This document shows, in pieces, positions 49,001 through 60,153 of a stretch of DNA of 64,000 nt. The translations under genes and the position numbers were made by a program. The notes beneath the pieces were generated by a model. It had not been told where the DNA came from. It made no database searches and saw only the letters and a program-made list of their open reading frames with translations. Each line of letters starts with the position of its first letter. Position 1 is the stretch's first letter. Origin of the DNA: Chionoecetes opilio (taxonomy: Eukaryota > Arthropoda > Malacostraca > Decapoda > Majidae); contig JACEEZ010022629.1 of the NCBI GenBank assembly GCA_016584305.1, positions 55,001-119,000 of the forward strand, read 5' to 3'.

Positions 49001-49885
49001 CCTGTCTGTCTTTATCCTCCGTCCTCCTGTCTGTCTTTATCCTCCTGTCCTCCTGTCTGTCTTTATCCTCCTGTCCTCCTGTCTGTCTTTTCCTCCTCCT
49101 GCCCTCCTGTCTGTCTTTATCCTCCTTTTCCTCCTGTCTTCTTTCTCCTCCTGTCCTCCTGTCTGTCCTTTATCCTCCTGTCTCCTGTCTGTCTTTATCC
49201 TCCTGTCCTCCTGTCTGTCTTTATCCTCCTGTCCTCCTGTCTGTTTTTTCTCCTCCTGTCCTCCTGTCTGTCTTTCTCCTCCTGTCCTCCTGTCTGTCTT
49301 TATCCTCCTGCCCTCCCTGTCCTCCTGTCTGTCTTTATCCTCCTGTCCTGTCTTTATCCTCCTGTCCTCCTGTCTGTCTTTCTCCTCCTGTCCTCCTGTC
49401 TGTCTTTCTCCTCCTGTCCTCCTGCCCTGTTTTTTCTCCTCCTGTCTCCTGTCTGTCTTTATCCTCCTGTCCTCCTGTCTGTCTTTCTCCTCCTGTCCTC
49501 CTGTCTGTCTTTATCCTCCTGTCCTCCTGTCTGTCTTTCTCCTCCTGTCCTCCTGTCTGTCTTTCTCCTCCTGTCCCCTGTCCTCCTGTCTGTCTTTCTC
49601 CTCCTGTCCTCCTGTCCTCCTTTCTGTCTTTCTCCTCCTGTCCTCCTGTCTGTCTTTCTCCTCCTGTCCTCCTGTCCTCCTGTCTGTCTTTCTCCTCCTG
49701 TCCTCCTGTCTGTCTTTCTCCTCCTGTCCTCCTGTCTGTCTTTCTCCTCCTGTCCTCCTGTGTCTTTCTCCTCCTGTCTCCTGTCCTCCTGTCTGTCTTT
49801 ATCCTCCTGTCCTGTCTGTCTGTCTTTCTCCTCCTGTCTCCTGTCTGTCTTTCTCCTCCTGTCCTCCTGTCTATCTTTCTCCTCG
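46090..49885. repeat. 3.8-kb pyrimidine-rich minisatellite (about 26-bp unit)
   Basis: The unit is built from TCCTCCTGTC, CTCCTGTCTG and TCTTT(A/C), with many 24-25-bp variants from loss of one TCC or C. On the plus strand it is almost purely C, T and G. Frames of more than 900 codons are artefacts. It lies between two convergent genes. Confidence 0.96.
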
Positions 49886-50821
49886 TCTTGACTCACCACG
49901 CAGCTGTCATACACGGTGAGGAGAAGCCGTTGCCGCAATAATAAAACTTCTTCCTCCGACAGTCAAGTACTCGCAGCCTTCAGGAGTCTCATATGAAAGT
50001 TAAGTTCCTTTGTGCATCATTCTCATTTACTTACTCATTCATTTTCTCATCCATGTAAGTCTTTACCTGTAGTGTAAAAAATTTAGTGGAGACAAATCAT
50101 CAATTTGTGATATCCGTAATTATTGTTAAAATGTACATAAGAGTTTTAATCATCTATGTAAATACGTACTTCTGGAAATATAAATAAAAGAAATGGGTTT
50201 AATATAGAATGGCTATTAGAATATACAGTGAAATGACGATGATTATGTGTTCTTTCTCCAACTATCATAAGAAAACATAAGAAAATAAGGAAGCTACAAG
50301 AGGCTGTATATCGGATAGTGTAGTGTGAAGGATTTGTATGTGTGTGTGCCTTATTCCCTCCCCTGTAGACACTGAAGATCAGGTGTGTGTAGGACAAGGT
50401 TAAGGGTGCTGTTTGGTGTGTGCTATCCTACTTATTTAGGATAAAGCCACTTGTATGAGAAATTAATTGCAATACATAATATATACAACATATTTACAGT
50501 TTTATACAAGGTAATTCTTCTGTTCTGTCTTACTCTAAATAAATACTGAGTGAGATCTAGGTGTGAGGAAGCAGTCACTTGAGAGGTAAAGATTATACAA
50601 CAGAATGATCCATAAATCTAATCAACTCAAGGGGAAGAAAATATGATAAAATGACGTATGAATATAATTATCTCCGTGCAAAATGATGGCCTTAAATCTT
50701 AACGCGTCTTTCACTCTATCCAAGTCCACAATGCGGGGTCACTCTTTTTTAGATTGTCTGGCACACTCCCCTTTTGTGGCATTAAATCAATCAATCAATG
50801 TTTTTTAGAAGTAGCATTCCC
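49886..50821. other. Intergenic flank with a CR1 tail
   Basis: A short CR1-like tail (ATAAGAAAATAAGGAAGCTA) lies at 50267-50310. Otherwise no element was recognised in the 3' flank of GTF3C3. Confidence 0.5.
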
Positions 50822-51557
50822 TCACACCTTGATATACCTATATAGATACATCCGGGCCAGGTCAAGGTTGCCACTGCTTTTATAGATGAGGGACAGGTTG
50901 AAGGCAATTTCCCGGGTCAGGTCGAGGCTTGGCCCTTCCGGCACCTCCCCCACCACAGGACACTCCAGGGCCAGCTTGTAGTAGTGGATGGCCTGCGGTA
51001 ACAAGTTGAGCTGGTGGAACGCCCGGCCTAGATTGTACATGGACTCCTGACACTCTCCGCGCATCTCCACGTAGTTGTTGAGGAAAGCACACGCCTGCAC
51101 CACCAGGGAGTGTTTCTTGCCGCTGAACTTCTGGCAGGCCATGTGGGTGAAGGTGAGGCCCAGCATGAGGGGGATGAGGGGGTTGCTGGGGTCCTGCTTG
51201 AAGGCTTGCGTGTACTCGGCCAGGGAGTACTTGTAGGTGCCGGCCACGAGACAGTTGTGGCCGTTGAGGATTCCGACGGCCACCAGGTCCGGGTGTTTGG
51301 GGGCCAGGCGCAGCAGGAAGCGGTTGTGGCGGAAGTCGTCGGCCTTGGAGATGATGAGGTTGAGGAGGTTCCAGCAACGGGTGTTCTCGGGATTCTTGAT
51401 CACCAACTCACGCATGATGTTGTAAGCAAAATAAAAGCTGTCATTGTAGATGCACGCCATGAGGCACATAAACTCTACCTCACGAGCCCGTTTGCTGTCC
51501 CTCATGAACTCCTTGGAGCCCAAACCACTGAGAGTTATGCGCTCCAGCTCCTCAAAC
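50822..51557 (-). CDS. GTF3C3: GTF3C3 C-terminal TPR exon
   Basis: The 245-codon last exon carries several conserved blocks: FYFAYNIMRELVIKNPENTR, LNGHNCLVAGTYKYSLAEYT, SNPLIPLMLGLTFTHMACQK and YNLGRAFHQLNLLPQAIHYY. These are TPR helices typical of the GTF3C3/TFC4 C-terminal superhelix. Ends YRYIKV then TGA. Confidence 0.96.
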
Positions 51558-54500
51558 CTGCCAAAAGTAATGAAGAATAGATAATTATGCCTCAAAATCA
51601 ATTTAGTAGCTTATATAAGGCTGAAAATGTTAAGTCTAGGTACAGTAAAGTCCCGCATCCCACAGTTAATCAGTACTTAAATATTACCGTGAGGTGCAAG
51701 ATAGTGAACCTTGTATTCAATCAAATTTACATCCAGGATTTTTTTTATTTATTTCTTTTTTACATGTCCTAGTTGCTTGAATGTCCTTTGTTCCTGAGTG
51801 CTGGAAAAACATCATGTAGCAACTTGAGACAACATAAAAGAGGCAACTTGAGACATCATAAAAGAGGCAACTTGAGACTTCATAAAAGAGGCAACTTGAG
51901 ACATCATAAAAGAGGCAACTTGAGACAACATAAAAGAGGCAACTTGAGACATCATAAAAGAGGCAACTTGAGACAACATAAAAGAGGCAACTTGAGACAA
52001 CATAAAAGAGGCAACTTGAGACATCATAAAAGAGGCAACTTGAGACAACATAAAAGAGGCAACTTGAGACAACATAAAAGAGGCAACTTGAGACATCATA
52101 AAAGAGGCAACTTGAGACATCATAAAAGAGGCAACTTGAGACATCATAAAAGAGGCAACTTGAGACAACATAAAAGAGGCAACTTGAGACATCATAAAAG
52201 AGGCAACTTGAGACATCATAAAAGAGGCAACTTGAGACAACATAAAAGAGGCAACTTGAGACATCATAAAAGAGGCAACTTGAGACATCATAAAAGAGGC
52301 AACTTGAGACATCATAAAAGAGGCAACTTGAGACATCATAAAAGAGGCAACTTGAGACATCATAAAAGAGGCAACTTGAGACAACATAAAAGAGGCAACT
52401 TGAGACATCATAAAAGAGGCAACTTGAGACATCATAAAAGAGGCAACTTGAGACAACATAAAAGAGGGAAAGTATTATGCCTCACCTTTTCTTGTCGTGC
52501 AGGTTGTGACACAGGGTGGAGAAAAGTTCCCACTGGTCGTCTAAGGGAATGTCCGGCCCTGTGAAGGCCGGCCCGTTGTCCTCCACACTCTCGTTCTTGG
52601 AGCGCCGCAGGTCCCTGATGGCCTCATACTTGTTGGACAGCTTTTTGTTACCAATCATGGCTTCGGCTTCATCTCGATTCCTGTGATTTTTGAAAATTAA
52701 ACAGAGCACTGTAATGTTTTCACAGTTAAAATTCTCATTATTAAAATTAATGTTCTTTAAAAACAAACGCTCACGTGACAATGCGACCGTTCATTTGCAT
52801 GCTTTGAAACTATCTATGGCCATCCCAACACTTCCCATCCATCCCCTTCCTCCCCTTAGGCCCCTTGTTATACAGCAGCACAGCATAGGGTGGTGGATAG
52901 CGGTCATCACAACACAGTAAGGTGGAGACAGTGGTCCTCACTAGCCCGCCGGCACCCACCTGATGTGGATAAAGTGGCGGCGGAACAGTAGCTTGGCCAC
53001 ATTAATGAAGTCATCCATTTGGCCTTGGTCCAGGAGGATTTTGCAGCGCTGATACAGAAGCACAGAATCCAGTGGCTCTGTGTCGCTCTCCTGATTGAGA
53101 ACCAGCAGAGCGTCGTCCAGGTGGCCCAGGGACTGCAGGATGGAGGAGAGGGTGAGCCGGGCATCAGCGTGTTGCGGCGCCAGCTTCACCACCTTGCTGT
53201 AAGCCTCGGCCGCCTCCTCCATCTGGTCCATGGCGGCCAGACACTCCCCGTACTGCAGCCACACAGCCGCCACATTGTACTGAGTGGACCTGATGAGCAG
53301 CTGCAGCAGCGGTATTGCTGCCTCATGGTACTCAGCACTCATGTACGCCTCGGCTATGTCTAGGTACAGGTCACCAAACTCCTCCTCACACTCACTGGGG
53401 GAAAAACAAGACCAGGGTTACATTAAGAACATAAGAACATAAGGAAGCTACTAGAGGCCGTGAGACCGACACGTGGTAGTTGGTTAGCTAACACACCTAA
53501 TGACATACCTGAAATACAAATTATTAGAGAGAACCTTTCTCAAGATAGTGTTAGCTCTTGAGAGGAAAATACACCAAAGATACCAATCTGAACCCTGACC
53601 AGCATAAAGATGTCATGCTTAAAGAGACCAAGTCCTGCATGGATCATATTGGCGCCCTCTGGTGGCATAACAAGTAAATGTGAACCAAAAGGTCTTGGAA
53701 ATAGGGAAAAACTGGTTCACAAATAGGGTGATAAATGTTTGGAATGGACTCAGTAGACAGGTAGTTAGTACGGAGTCATTAGAGAGCTTTAAAGGGAGGC
53801 TAGATAAATTCATGGATGGGGATGAAAGGTGGATGTAGGTAGTGTTAAGTAACAGGAACTACCACGTGTAGGTCTCATGGACTCTTGTAGCTTCCTTATT
53901 TTCTGATGTTCTTATTAGACAGTATAGCTGTGCCCTGCTCACCTCATCAGCAGCTCCACCAGGGGCGCCGCCAGCTTGAAGGCACGCACGTGTATCAGCG
54001 CCACCGTCAGCTTGGAGCGCAGGTCAATGGGCAGGTAGGGCGGCACGTGGCACTCCGTCGCAATGAACAGCAGCTCTTTCAAGTCACAATTAATGATCTT
54101 CTCCTCTTCAATATCCTGAAGAAAGGAATCAGGAATAAATAAATGTATAAAAAGGAAGGAATAAATTTATCTATCTATCTAAATAGTTTTAAAAAAAGCC
54201 AAAAATTGTCTAAAAAGATTCTAAAAATGTGAAATGATAATAAAAAATTGGAGAATTAGTTGAAATAGTTAAAATAGTAAAAAAAATCATCTAAAAATAG
54301 TAGAAACATTGTCTAAAAATAGTAAAACAATAATAACAAAAATTGGGAAAATTGTTGAAATACAGTTGAATTTTTTTTTTTTTAAATGTACAGCCTGACG
54401 GTGTGCTCCCTGGGTGGCTCTTTTAAGTCACAATTACTGATCTTCTGCTCTTCAATATCCTGAAGAGAGAGAGTTACCACCATAACTAAGTCTGCTTCTA

Positions 54501-55489
54501 ATCCTAGTTAATTAATGCAGGACCAATCAATACAAAAAATGCACACCACCTCATCGAAAATACCCAAAAAAAGACACAATATTTCAAGAGGAATTTTATA
54601 AACATTATTTATATGCCACCCTTGGTGCTACACGTACTTTTACTATATGTGAACTACACGGTTGCATAGGGCCCCCAAGCTGACATTATTTGCTTCTTTT
54701 TTTTTACAATCTAGTTTCTTTTCCTCTTAAAGTGCACCAGATCGATGCATTTGAATATTAAAGGCGTGCCTCTGGACCACCTTAGAGACCTTGGAATATC
54801 CCCACCATAGTTTTACAAAATAGGGCCCTCAAACAGGATTTTGCATAAGGTCCCCAAAAGGCTAGAAATTGCACTCAGTGTGTGTACAGCCTCCCACTCC
54901 CCTGGTTCCCTCACCGGGTGGCGCAGCTTGACGCCGCCGTGCTGCACCAAGATCTCGATGCAGCGGAAGTGTTCGTGCTGGTGCATCAACACCTCCAGCA
55001 TCAGGTTGACGTCCTCCGGGGTGACGTACGACGGGTACTTCTTGAAGGCCGTCTCCATGGCGTCCCGGGCCAGGTGCACGTCCTTGTTCTCATAGTGGAT
55101 CTTGGCTATCTCCTTGGCCAGCTTCAGACCATCCTGGGAAGCAAAATTACACCTAAGTCTGTGATTTTACAATTATCTGTGATTCTGTAAGGTAACATCA
55201 TACAAAATACAGACTCTCTCCTTGTCCCTGCATACCAACACCTGAACACACACCTTGCCCTGGTCACTCCTCAGGTACTTCAGCATGTGTGTGTAGCCCT
55301 TGAGAGCCTTGAGCTTCTCGCCGAGCTGCTCCAACAGGTTACAGCGCGCCCAGTGGTAGTCCAGGTTTTGTGGGTTGGCCTTGATGGCGCGACCCCAACA
55401 GAACACCGCCTGCTGGACATTCTCCTGTAAGGATGTAAACATTAGTAAAACACTTATATACTATGTTAATACAATAGTCATGACATATA

Positions 55490-55525
<36 letters not shown>

Positions 55526-55596
55526 GACTAGTACTATTACTACTACTACTACTACTACTTCTACTGCTACTACTACTTCTACTACTACTACTACTT

Positions 55597-55659
<63 letters not shown>

Positions 55660-55712
55660 TGTACTACTACTACTATGTACTGCTACTACTATGTACTACT
55701 ACTACTACTATG

Positions 55713-55751
<39 letters not shown>

Positions 55752-58200
55752 AACTACTATTACTACTGCCACTACTAATACACACACACACATGAATACA
55801 ATTAATACAAAGGATATCAACTATTATGGTGCCTAATCTTCAAAGAAAGACTAGAGGAAATGAAACTGCCAACACATGAAAAAAAGAGAGGAAGGGGAGA
55901 CTAGTACCTACAGTATATAAATTGATAAATTGGAACATGACAGACAAGACCTGCTACTACAAGGAGACAAAGGGGCTGGATATTTTAGAGTATACAAGGG
56001 AAGATTGATAAATGGAAGATGTTTGAATAACACAACGTACAGGTTGAAGTTCCCAAACTCGGCAACCTCGGGACCAGCGCCGAGCCGAGTAATGGAATTT
56101 TCCGACTTTTAGAACGTAGATATATTAAGGGGGAAAAAAGCATGAAAATCACTGAAAAACTGAGGTTCCGCCATCCAACTTCTTCAAAAGGTCAATTTTC
56201 TCAGAAATAGTTAACACATTGTTCTTCCTTTTCTTTTCCCTTGCCCCAGTAGGTGTTCCTGGACGTTTGGGAGCCATAATACCAATAACAGACCTGTAGA
56301 AGTACACAAAATAACAGTGTACACAACTCTACAGTCACAACACCACTGAACAATAACAACAAACAAATCGGCGGGAGAAACCAAGCGGCCTGGTGTGGTG
56401 GCACCCAGCGGCCGACCCGGCAACTACGCGCCGGGTTTTGGGTGTTCTGCCGGGTTTTGGAAAATCCGGAACCATAGCAGAGTTTTGGGTGTTGCCGAGT
56501 CTTGGGATGCCGAGTTTGGGAACTTCAACCTGTATTACTAAACGCATGCATCATTTTAAGGAAAAACCTGATAATTCAAGATATGGAGGCAGGACCACAG
56601 GAATCAAGTTGAGGCCCTGTCTGCTATACCTACCATAGATAACACTAAAGTCGCCAGGATAACGTTTTTTTCTTATTTACAGACGTCTGGTGGCGTTCAT
56701 ACTTACATTTCTACATCCATGATTTCAGGAGTTAGAAGGGGCTATCTGGAGAGTCTGTGTCATTTTGTGTCTTCATCTGTGTCATAGTATGGCTATAAAT
56801 TAACAAATTATCAAAATATCAACCGCGGGTGGCGACGTTAACGACTACACTAGTCTGCTACACCTAGGGGAACACACACACACACACACACACACACCTG
56901 GTGGAGGGACAGGTCAGCCAGCTTCTCCCACTCCTCGGCGTTGGGGCTGAGGAAGGCAGCAATGAGCAGAAACTGAAGGGATTTCTTTACCATTTTCTTT
57001 TCCTCATAGATCATTCCCAGTGTCTGAAAAATACACAAGCTACTTAGCTTATACTGATATCTCACCTGCTGATGTGCCATACTGACACTCAAGTTACAAC
57101 TGAGTTAGGTTCTGACTGCCCGGGTGTAGGACTATTTTGATGTAAGTCAGAGCTTAACCCTTAGAGAGTACATCACTGAACAAATCTTATTCTTCTTTTT
57201 TTCTCTCTCTCTCCCGAAGGAGGGGAGAAAGTGAGGGTAGATATGGTGAGATAAGTCTCTCCCCTGTTCGCATCAGACATGTTGAATCATGCACAATGCA
57301 ACTTCATCTACATATTCTGCAACAAGTGCAAATAAAAAGTCTACACAAATACAATGCCTGAAGACAGAGTTACCTGGTAAGGCTCCGGCGAGTGTGAGAA
57401 CTGACGGATCACCTCCATGCACATCTTGATGGCTTCCTCAAACTCCCCCCGGGCAAAGCGCAGGTTGGCCTCCCCCATCAGGCCCTGCAGCGCCGCCGGC
57501 AGCCGCCGCCGCCGCCGCTTCTCCTTCCCGCCCTTGCGCTTCAACTGGAACCTGGAACCAATTGTCTTCACAGCTCACAGTGGATTACCAAAAACTGATA
57601 TTTGTGTTCAGTGGACTACTAGTTGGTGCAGCTGACGTCAAACCCTAAACTTCCCATCACCAGCCATATTCTAGGTCAAACAAAATTATTTGCAGCCCGG
57701 CAATTTTTCAAAGTCAAGTCAGTAAATATTTTGACCTGACACTGAGCTTTATTGGAGGTTTTTCAGTGTAGATATGTAGCTACTGATACGTCACTTAGAA
57801 GATTAAGAATAGTAATTTGAAAACATTCAGCTGACCTAAACTAGAGGTCACTTCTAGAAAATGGCCCTATTCTAAAAAAATGAAAAAAATATAAATATAA
57901 ATAAATAAAATATAAAGTGACATCAACAGAATAGCGGTTGTAATGCAAAGTGATGAGACCAAACAGAAGAATGAAACACGGATGCTAAGGAGAAATTGTC
58001 CTCACCTCTGTTGTTCACTGAGCTCCTTTTCAAACTCCGCAGCATGATCCTCTACCTCGGGTTCACCACCAGCCCCACCATCGCCTGCTGCTGCTGCTGC
58101 TGCTGCCTCCTCACCACCCGCCAACCCTTCCTCATCACTGTCTGCATCAGCGTCTTCGCCATACAAGGCTGCCACCTGGAAAAACCCTATTCCTGTAACA

Positions 58201-58252
<52 letters not shown>

Positions 58253-60153
58253 GACATACACACACACACACACAATTTTGAATCAATGCTATAATACACA
58301 AAAAGATAAATACACACACATACGCTCAATGAATGCAGAACATGAAGAAAATAATGGGTGGAGAGAGGAAGAGGAAGAAAAAAAAAAGCTGGAAAATTGT
58401 CAAAACTCGAAGTACGTAATAGAGAAAAAAGCTCATTTACAATATACAAATTGATAGATGACTCAAAGAACAACTCACCTGGTGATTCAAGAGTTGACTT
58501 ACCACTCTAAACAAGATCAGTAGAAAGGAAGTTTTGTGATTTAAGGTTTGAGTATAACAATTTGGAAAAAAAAAAATGACATGCACAACACTCTGGGGGG
58601 TTACATCTTATCCGTGCAGTACCTCCGAGAAGGACATTCCACCAGTCATGAGGCGTTTGATGAGCTCCTCCTGACTCTTTTTGTCCACGGGTTCGGGCAC
58701 GGCCTCCTCCTCCTCCTCCGTCTCATCCCCCATCGCCTCCGTCGTGTTCATGCCCAGGATGCTGTCACCCACCTCCGGCGTCTCAACAAAGGAGATGGAC
58801 TGGGAAAAAACGGCAGTGAGAGAGTGGGAGGAGAGGTGGTGGAAAGGTGGAGTGGAAGGAATGGGAAGGAAAGGTGGTGGAGTGGAAGGAATGGGAGGGA
58901 AAGGTGGTGGAGTGGGAGGAATGGTGGTGGAAAGGTGGTGGAGTGGGAGGAAGAGTGGTGGAAAGGTGGTGGAGTGGGAGGAATGGGGAGGAATGGGGAG
59001 GAAAGGTAAACAAGAAAACACACAGGTACTTAGAAAATACACAAGTGACCACCATATTTCAACTATCTAAATCTAAAAAAATACCTAAAATTAGTTAGTG
59101 AAATGTGGACAATTAAATAATCAATACGTTTACAAATTGATAACAAAATATATATCTCATAGTGTAGATGCCTTTGATACCTACATGTGGCAGGCCCAAC
59201 ACCTCCTCTTCCTCTGAGGCAGCTGACGATGCCCCTTCAGACAGGTCTTGCCCCATGAGGCCAGACATGTCTGTAGAGAGCGGGTCCATCTGAGGCAGGA
59301 TTGGTGAGGGATAACAGATGCAAACACACATATGAGAATAATATCAGGTTTTCAATACCTGATTGTTTTCTTCTGTTCTATTCACAACTAGATTATTGAC
59401 TGATACATGAGCACACATTGCACATAGCATGGAAAACTGCAGAGTCTATTAACGGTATTTGGAAGTGAGTAATAGAATACAGCTGAAAGTGAATGTCGCA
59501 AAGACCAAAGTGATGTAGTGGAGGAGGGAGGAAGGTATAATGAATATATAGCTGCATGTAAAATAAGAACCGAGTGCTAGAAACTGTTTATCATAAGACT
59601 GTTAGATCACCCATTTCAACTTGGAAGGAGTTTTACGAGGGAGTACAAAGTGAAATTGGAAAAGAAATACAGATATATAGACAGTTAGGTGGCTGCCAGG
59701 TATTTACGGCACTCAGCCCTCAAGCAGGCAGGGAGGTCAACTCACAGCCAGCAGGTCGGTGTACTCGTTGAGCTGACTGTCCTCCTCATCATTGTCGTCA
59801 TCCTCGGTGGGTTCCGCCTCAATCATCTCCACCTCCACATGGTCCATCGCACCCTGCAGGGGGAAGGGGAAAGGAATGGATTGTTACAGCAGGATGGTTA
59901 GATCAAATGAAGGATATGTACTTGATGGAGGAAGGAGATTGAATTACTCAGGAAGACAGGGGGATTTCGTGAGGACGTCCGCAAGACGAAGAGTTCGTGA
60001 GAGGGATGAGGAGGACTTACGGAGAGGATGTCCCTGTAGTGGTGGCTGCCGCTGCCTTCCCCCTGTTCCAACTCCACCTCATTGATCATCTCCACCTCCA
60101 GGTTCTCCATCTTCCCGCCCTCAGAGATCTTGATCGAGGAGTTCATCATTCAT
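50822..60153 (-). CDS. GTF3C3: General transcription factor 3C subunit 3 (TFIIIC 102-kDa TPR subunit)
   Basis: GTF3C3 is the TPR subunit of TFIIIC; bound at the A/B boxes of tRNA genes it recruits TFIIIB (Brf1). Coding exons: 60149-60021 (exon from 60153), 59853-59746, 59289-59185, 58799-58623, 58175-58006, 57551-57374, 57023-56898, 55424-55254, 55133-54915, 54115-53943, 53394-52960, 52680-52486, 51557-50822. All phases agree, giving 973 residues (human 886). The N-terminal third is acidic (EDDDNDEEDSQLNEY, ETEEEEEAVPEP); a basic KRKGGKEKRRRRRLP stretch precedes the first TPR (GEANLRFARGEFEEAIKMCM). TPR units follow to the C-terminus. The start ATG lies 4 nt inside an exon with an upstream acceptor, so the 5' UTR is spliced. 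Confidence 0.95.
51795..52467. repeat. 24-bp minisatellite, about 28 copies
   Basis: The unit contains CAACTTGAGACATCATAAAA and GAGG (CATC/CAAC variants). It lies in the last GTF3C3 intron and starts 18 nt after the exon 12 donor in gene sense. Both strands show spurious open frames. Confidence 0.96.
52486..53394 (-). CDS. GTF3C3: GTF3C3 central TPR exons (two)
   Basis: Exon 53394-52960 (145 codons with its junctions) has TPR signatures LQYGECLAAMDQMEEAAEAY and DARLTLSSILQSLGHLDDAL. Exon 52680-52486 encodes a charged linker and DDQWELFSTLCHNLHDKK. AGT and AGG junction codons keep the frame. Confidence 0.95.
53424..53480 (-). mobile_element. CR1-like LINE 3' tail
   Basis: The last about 55 nt of the CR1-type end, minus orientation, in a GTF3C3 intron. 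Confidence 0.7.
53695..53915 (+). mobile_element. CR1-like LINE 3' end
   Basis: The plus-strand copy of the same end (CTCAGTAGACAGGTAGTTAG; TTGTAGCTTCCTTATTTTCT). It ends about 25 nt from GTF3C3 exon 10's 3' boundary. Confidence 0.78.
54416..54470 (-). pseudogene. Duplicated acceptor and 5' half of GTF3C3 exon 10
   Basis: It is a near copy of 54115-54070 plus its acceptor, with about 4 differences in 45 nt. In gene sense: CTTCAG| then codons DIEEQKISNCDLKE, compared with DIEEEKIINCDLKE in the real exon. The frame then reaches TAA with no obvious donor. Confidence 0.85.
54915..55424 (-). CDS. GTF3C3: GTF3C3 TPR exons 8 and 9
   Basis: Exon 55424-55254 (57 codons: VFCWGRAIKANPQNLDYHWA) and exon 55133-54915 (73 codons: HYENKDVHLARDAMETAFKK) encode TPR helices. 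Both start and end in phase 0. Confidence 0.95.
55491..55752. repeat. (TAC)n trinucleotide tract
   Basis: About 260 bp of imperfect ACT/TAC repeats in a GTF3C3 intron; the poly-Leu frame is spurious. Confidence 0.95.
56040..56532 (-). mobile_element. Pogo-like TA-flanked transposon remnant
   Basis: Perfect inverted ends CAGGTTGAAGTTCCCAAACT and its complement, extending through CGGC, are flanked by TA (56038-56039, 56533-56534). 493 bp, in a GTF3C3 intron. It keeps the start of a transposase gene. Confidence 0.87.
56149..56277 (-). pseudogene. Pogo/Tigger transposase N-terminal fragment
   Basis: Forty-two codons beginning MAPKRPGTPT, then KKRKNNVLTISEKIDLLKKL, then a stop. Basic residues followed by LTI.EKI.LLKKLD..TS match the CENP-B-type N-terminal helix-turn-helix of pogo transposases. 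The rest of the gene is deleted. Confidence 0.75.
56631..56662. mobile_element. Solo end of the TACCGT foldback MITE
   Basis: TACCATAGATAACACTAAAG then TCGCCAGG matches the left end of 37205-37464. No matching right end found. Confidence 0.6.
56871..56896. repeat. (CA)n at a GTF3C3 donor
   Basis: In gene sense the exon 7 donor CAG|GTGTGTGTGT is itself the first unit of a (GT)13 repeat. Confidence 0.95.
56898..58175 (-). CDS. GTF3C3: GTF3C3 exons 5-7
   Basis: Exon 58175-58006 is acidic with a run of seven alanines; 57551-57374 has the basic patch and first TPR; 57023-56898 has TLGMIYEEKKMVKKSLQFLL. Junction AGG and phase-0 joins hold. Confidence 0.93.
58201..58275. repeat. (CA)n upstream of a GTF3C3 acceptor
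   Basis: In gene sense a long (UG) tract begins about 26 nt upstream of exon 5. Confidence 0.95.
58623..59853 (-). CDS. GTF3C3: GTF3C3 exons 2-4 (acidic N-terminus)
   Basis: Exons of 108, 105 and 177 bp, all phase 0: VEVEMIEAEPTEDDDNDEED; LSEGASSAASEEEEVLGLPH; ETPEVGDSILGMNTTEAMGD and KSQEELIKRLMTGGMSF. Acidic, predicted disordered. Confidence 0.92.
58820..59006. repeat. GGTGGTGGAATGG-type purine-rich tract
   Basis: Imperfect units of GGAAAGGTGGTGGAGTGG. In gene sense it is a pyrimidine-rich tract directly upstream of the exon 4 acceptor. Confidence 0.9.
60021..60153 (-). CDS. GTF3C3: GTF3C3 first coding exon
   Basis: The acceptor TACTTCCAG| precedes ATGAATGATGAAC. The first ATG (60153) opens only 10 codons in another frame; the in-frame start at 60149 gives MMNSSIKISEGGKMENLEVE and the acidic N-terminus. 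Donor CTCC|GTAAGT. Confidence 0.85.

Noticed and set aside
45839..49919. Open frames of 955 and 1,273 codons on the plus strand
   Set aside because: They are the translated CT-rich minisatellite (CLSPPVLLSVF-like repeats). Overlapping frames are equally open and single-base length changes move between them, so there is no coding constraint.
51640..51670. Left end of another pogo-like MITE (TACAGTAAAGTCCCGCATCC)
   Set aside because: It resembles the CAGTAAAACC ends but no inverted partner was found nearby.
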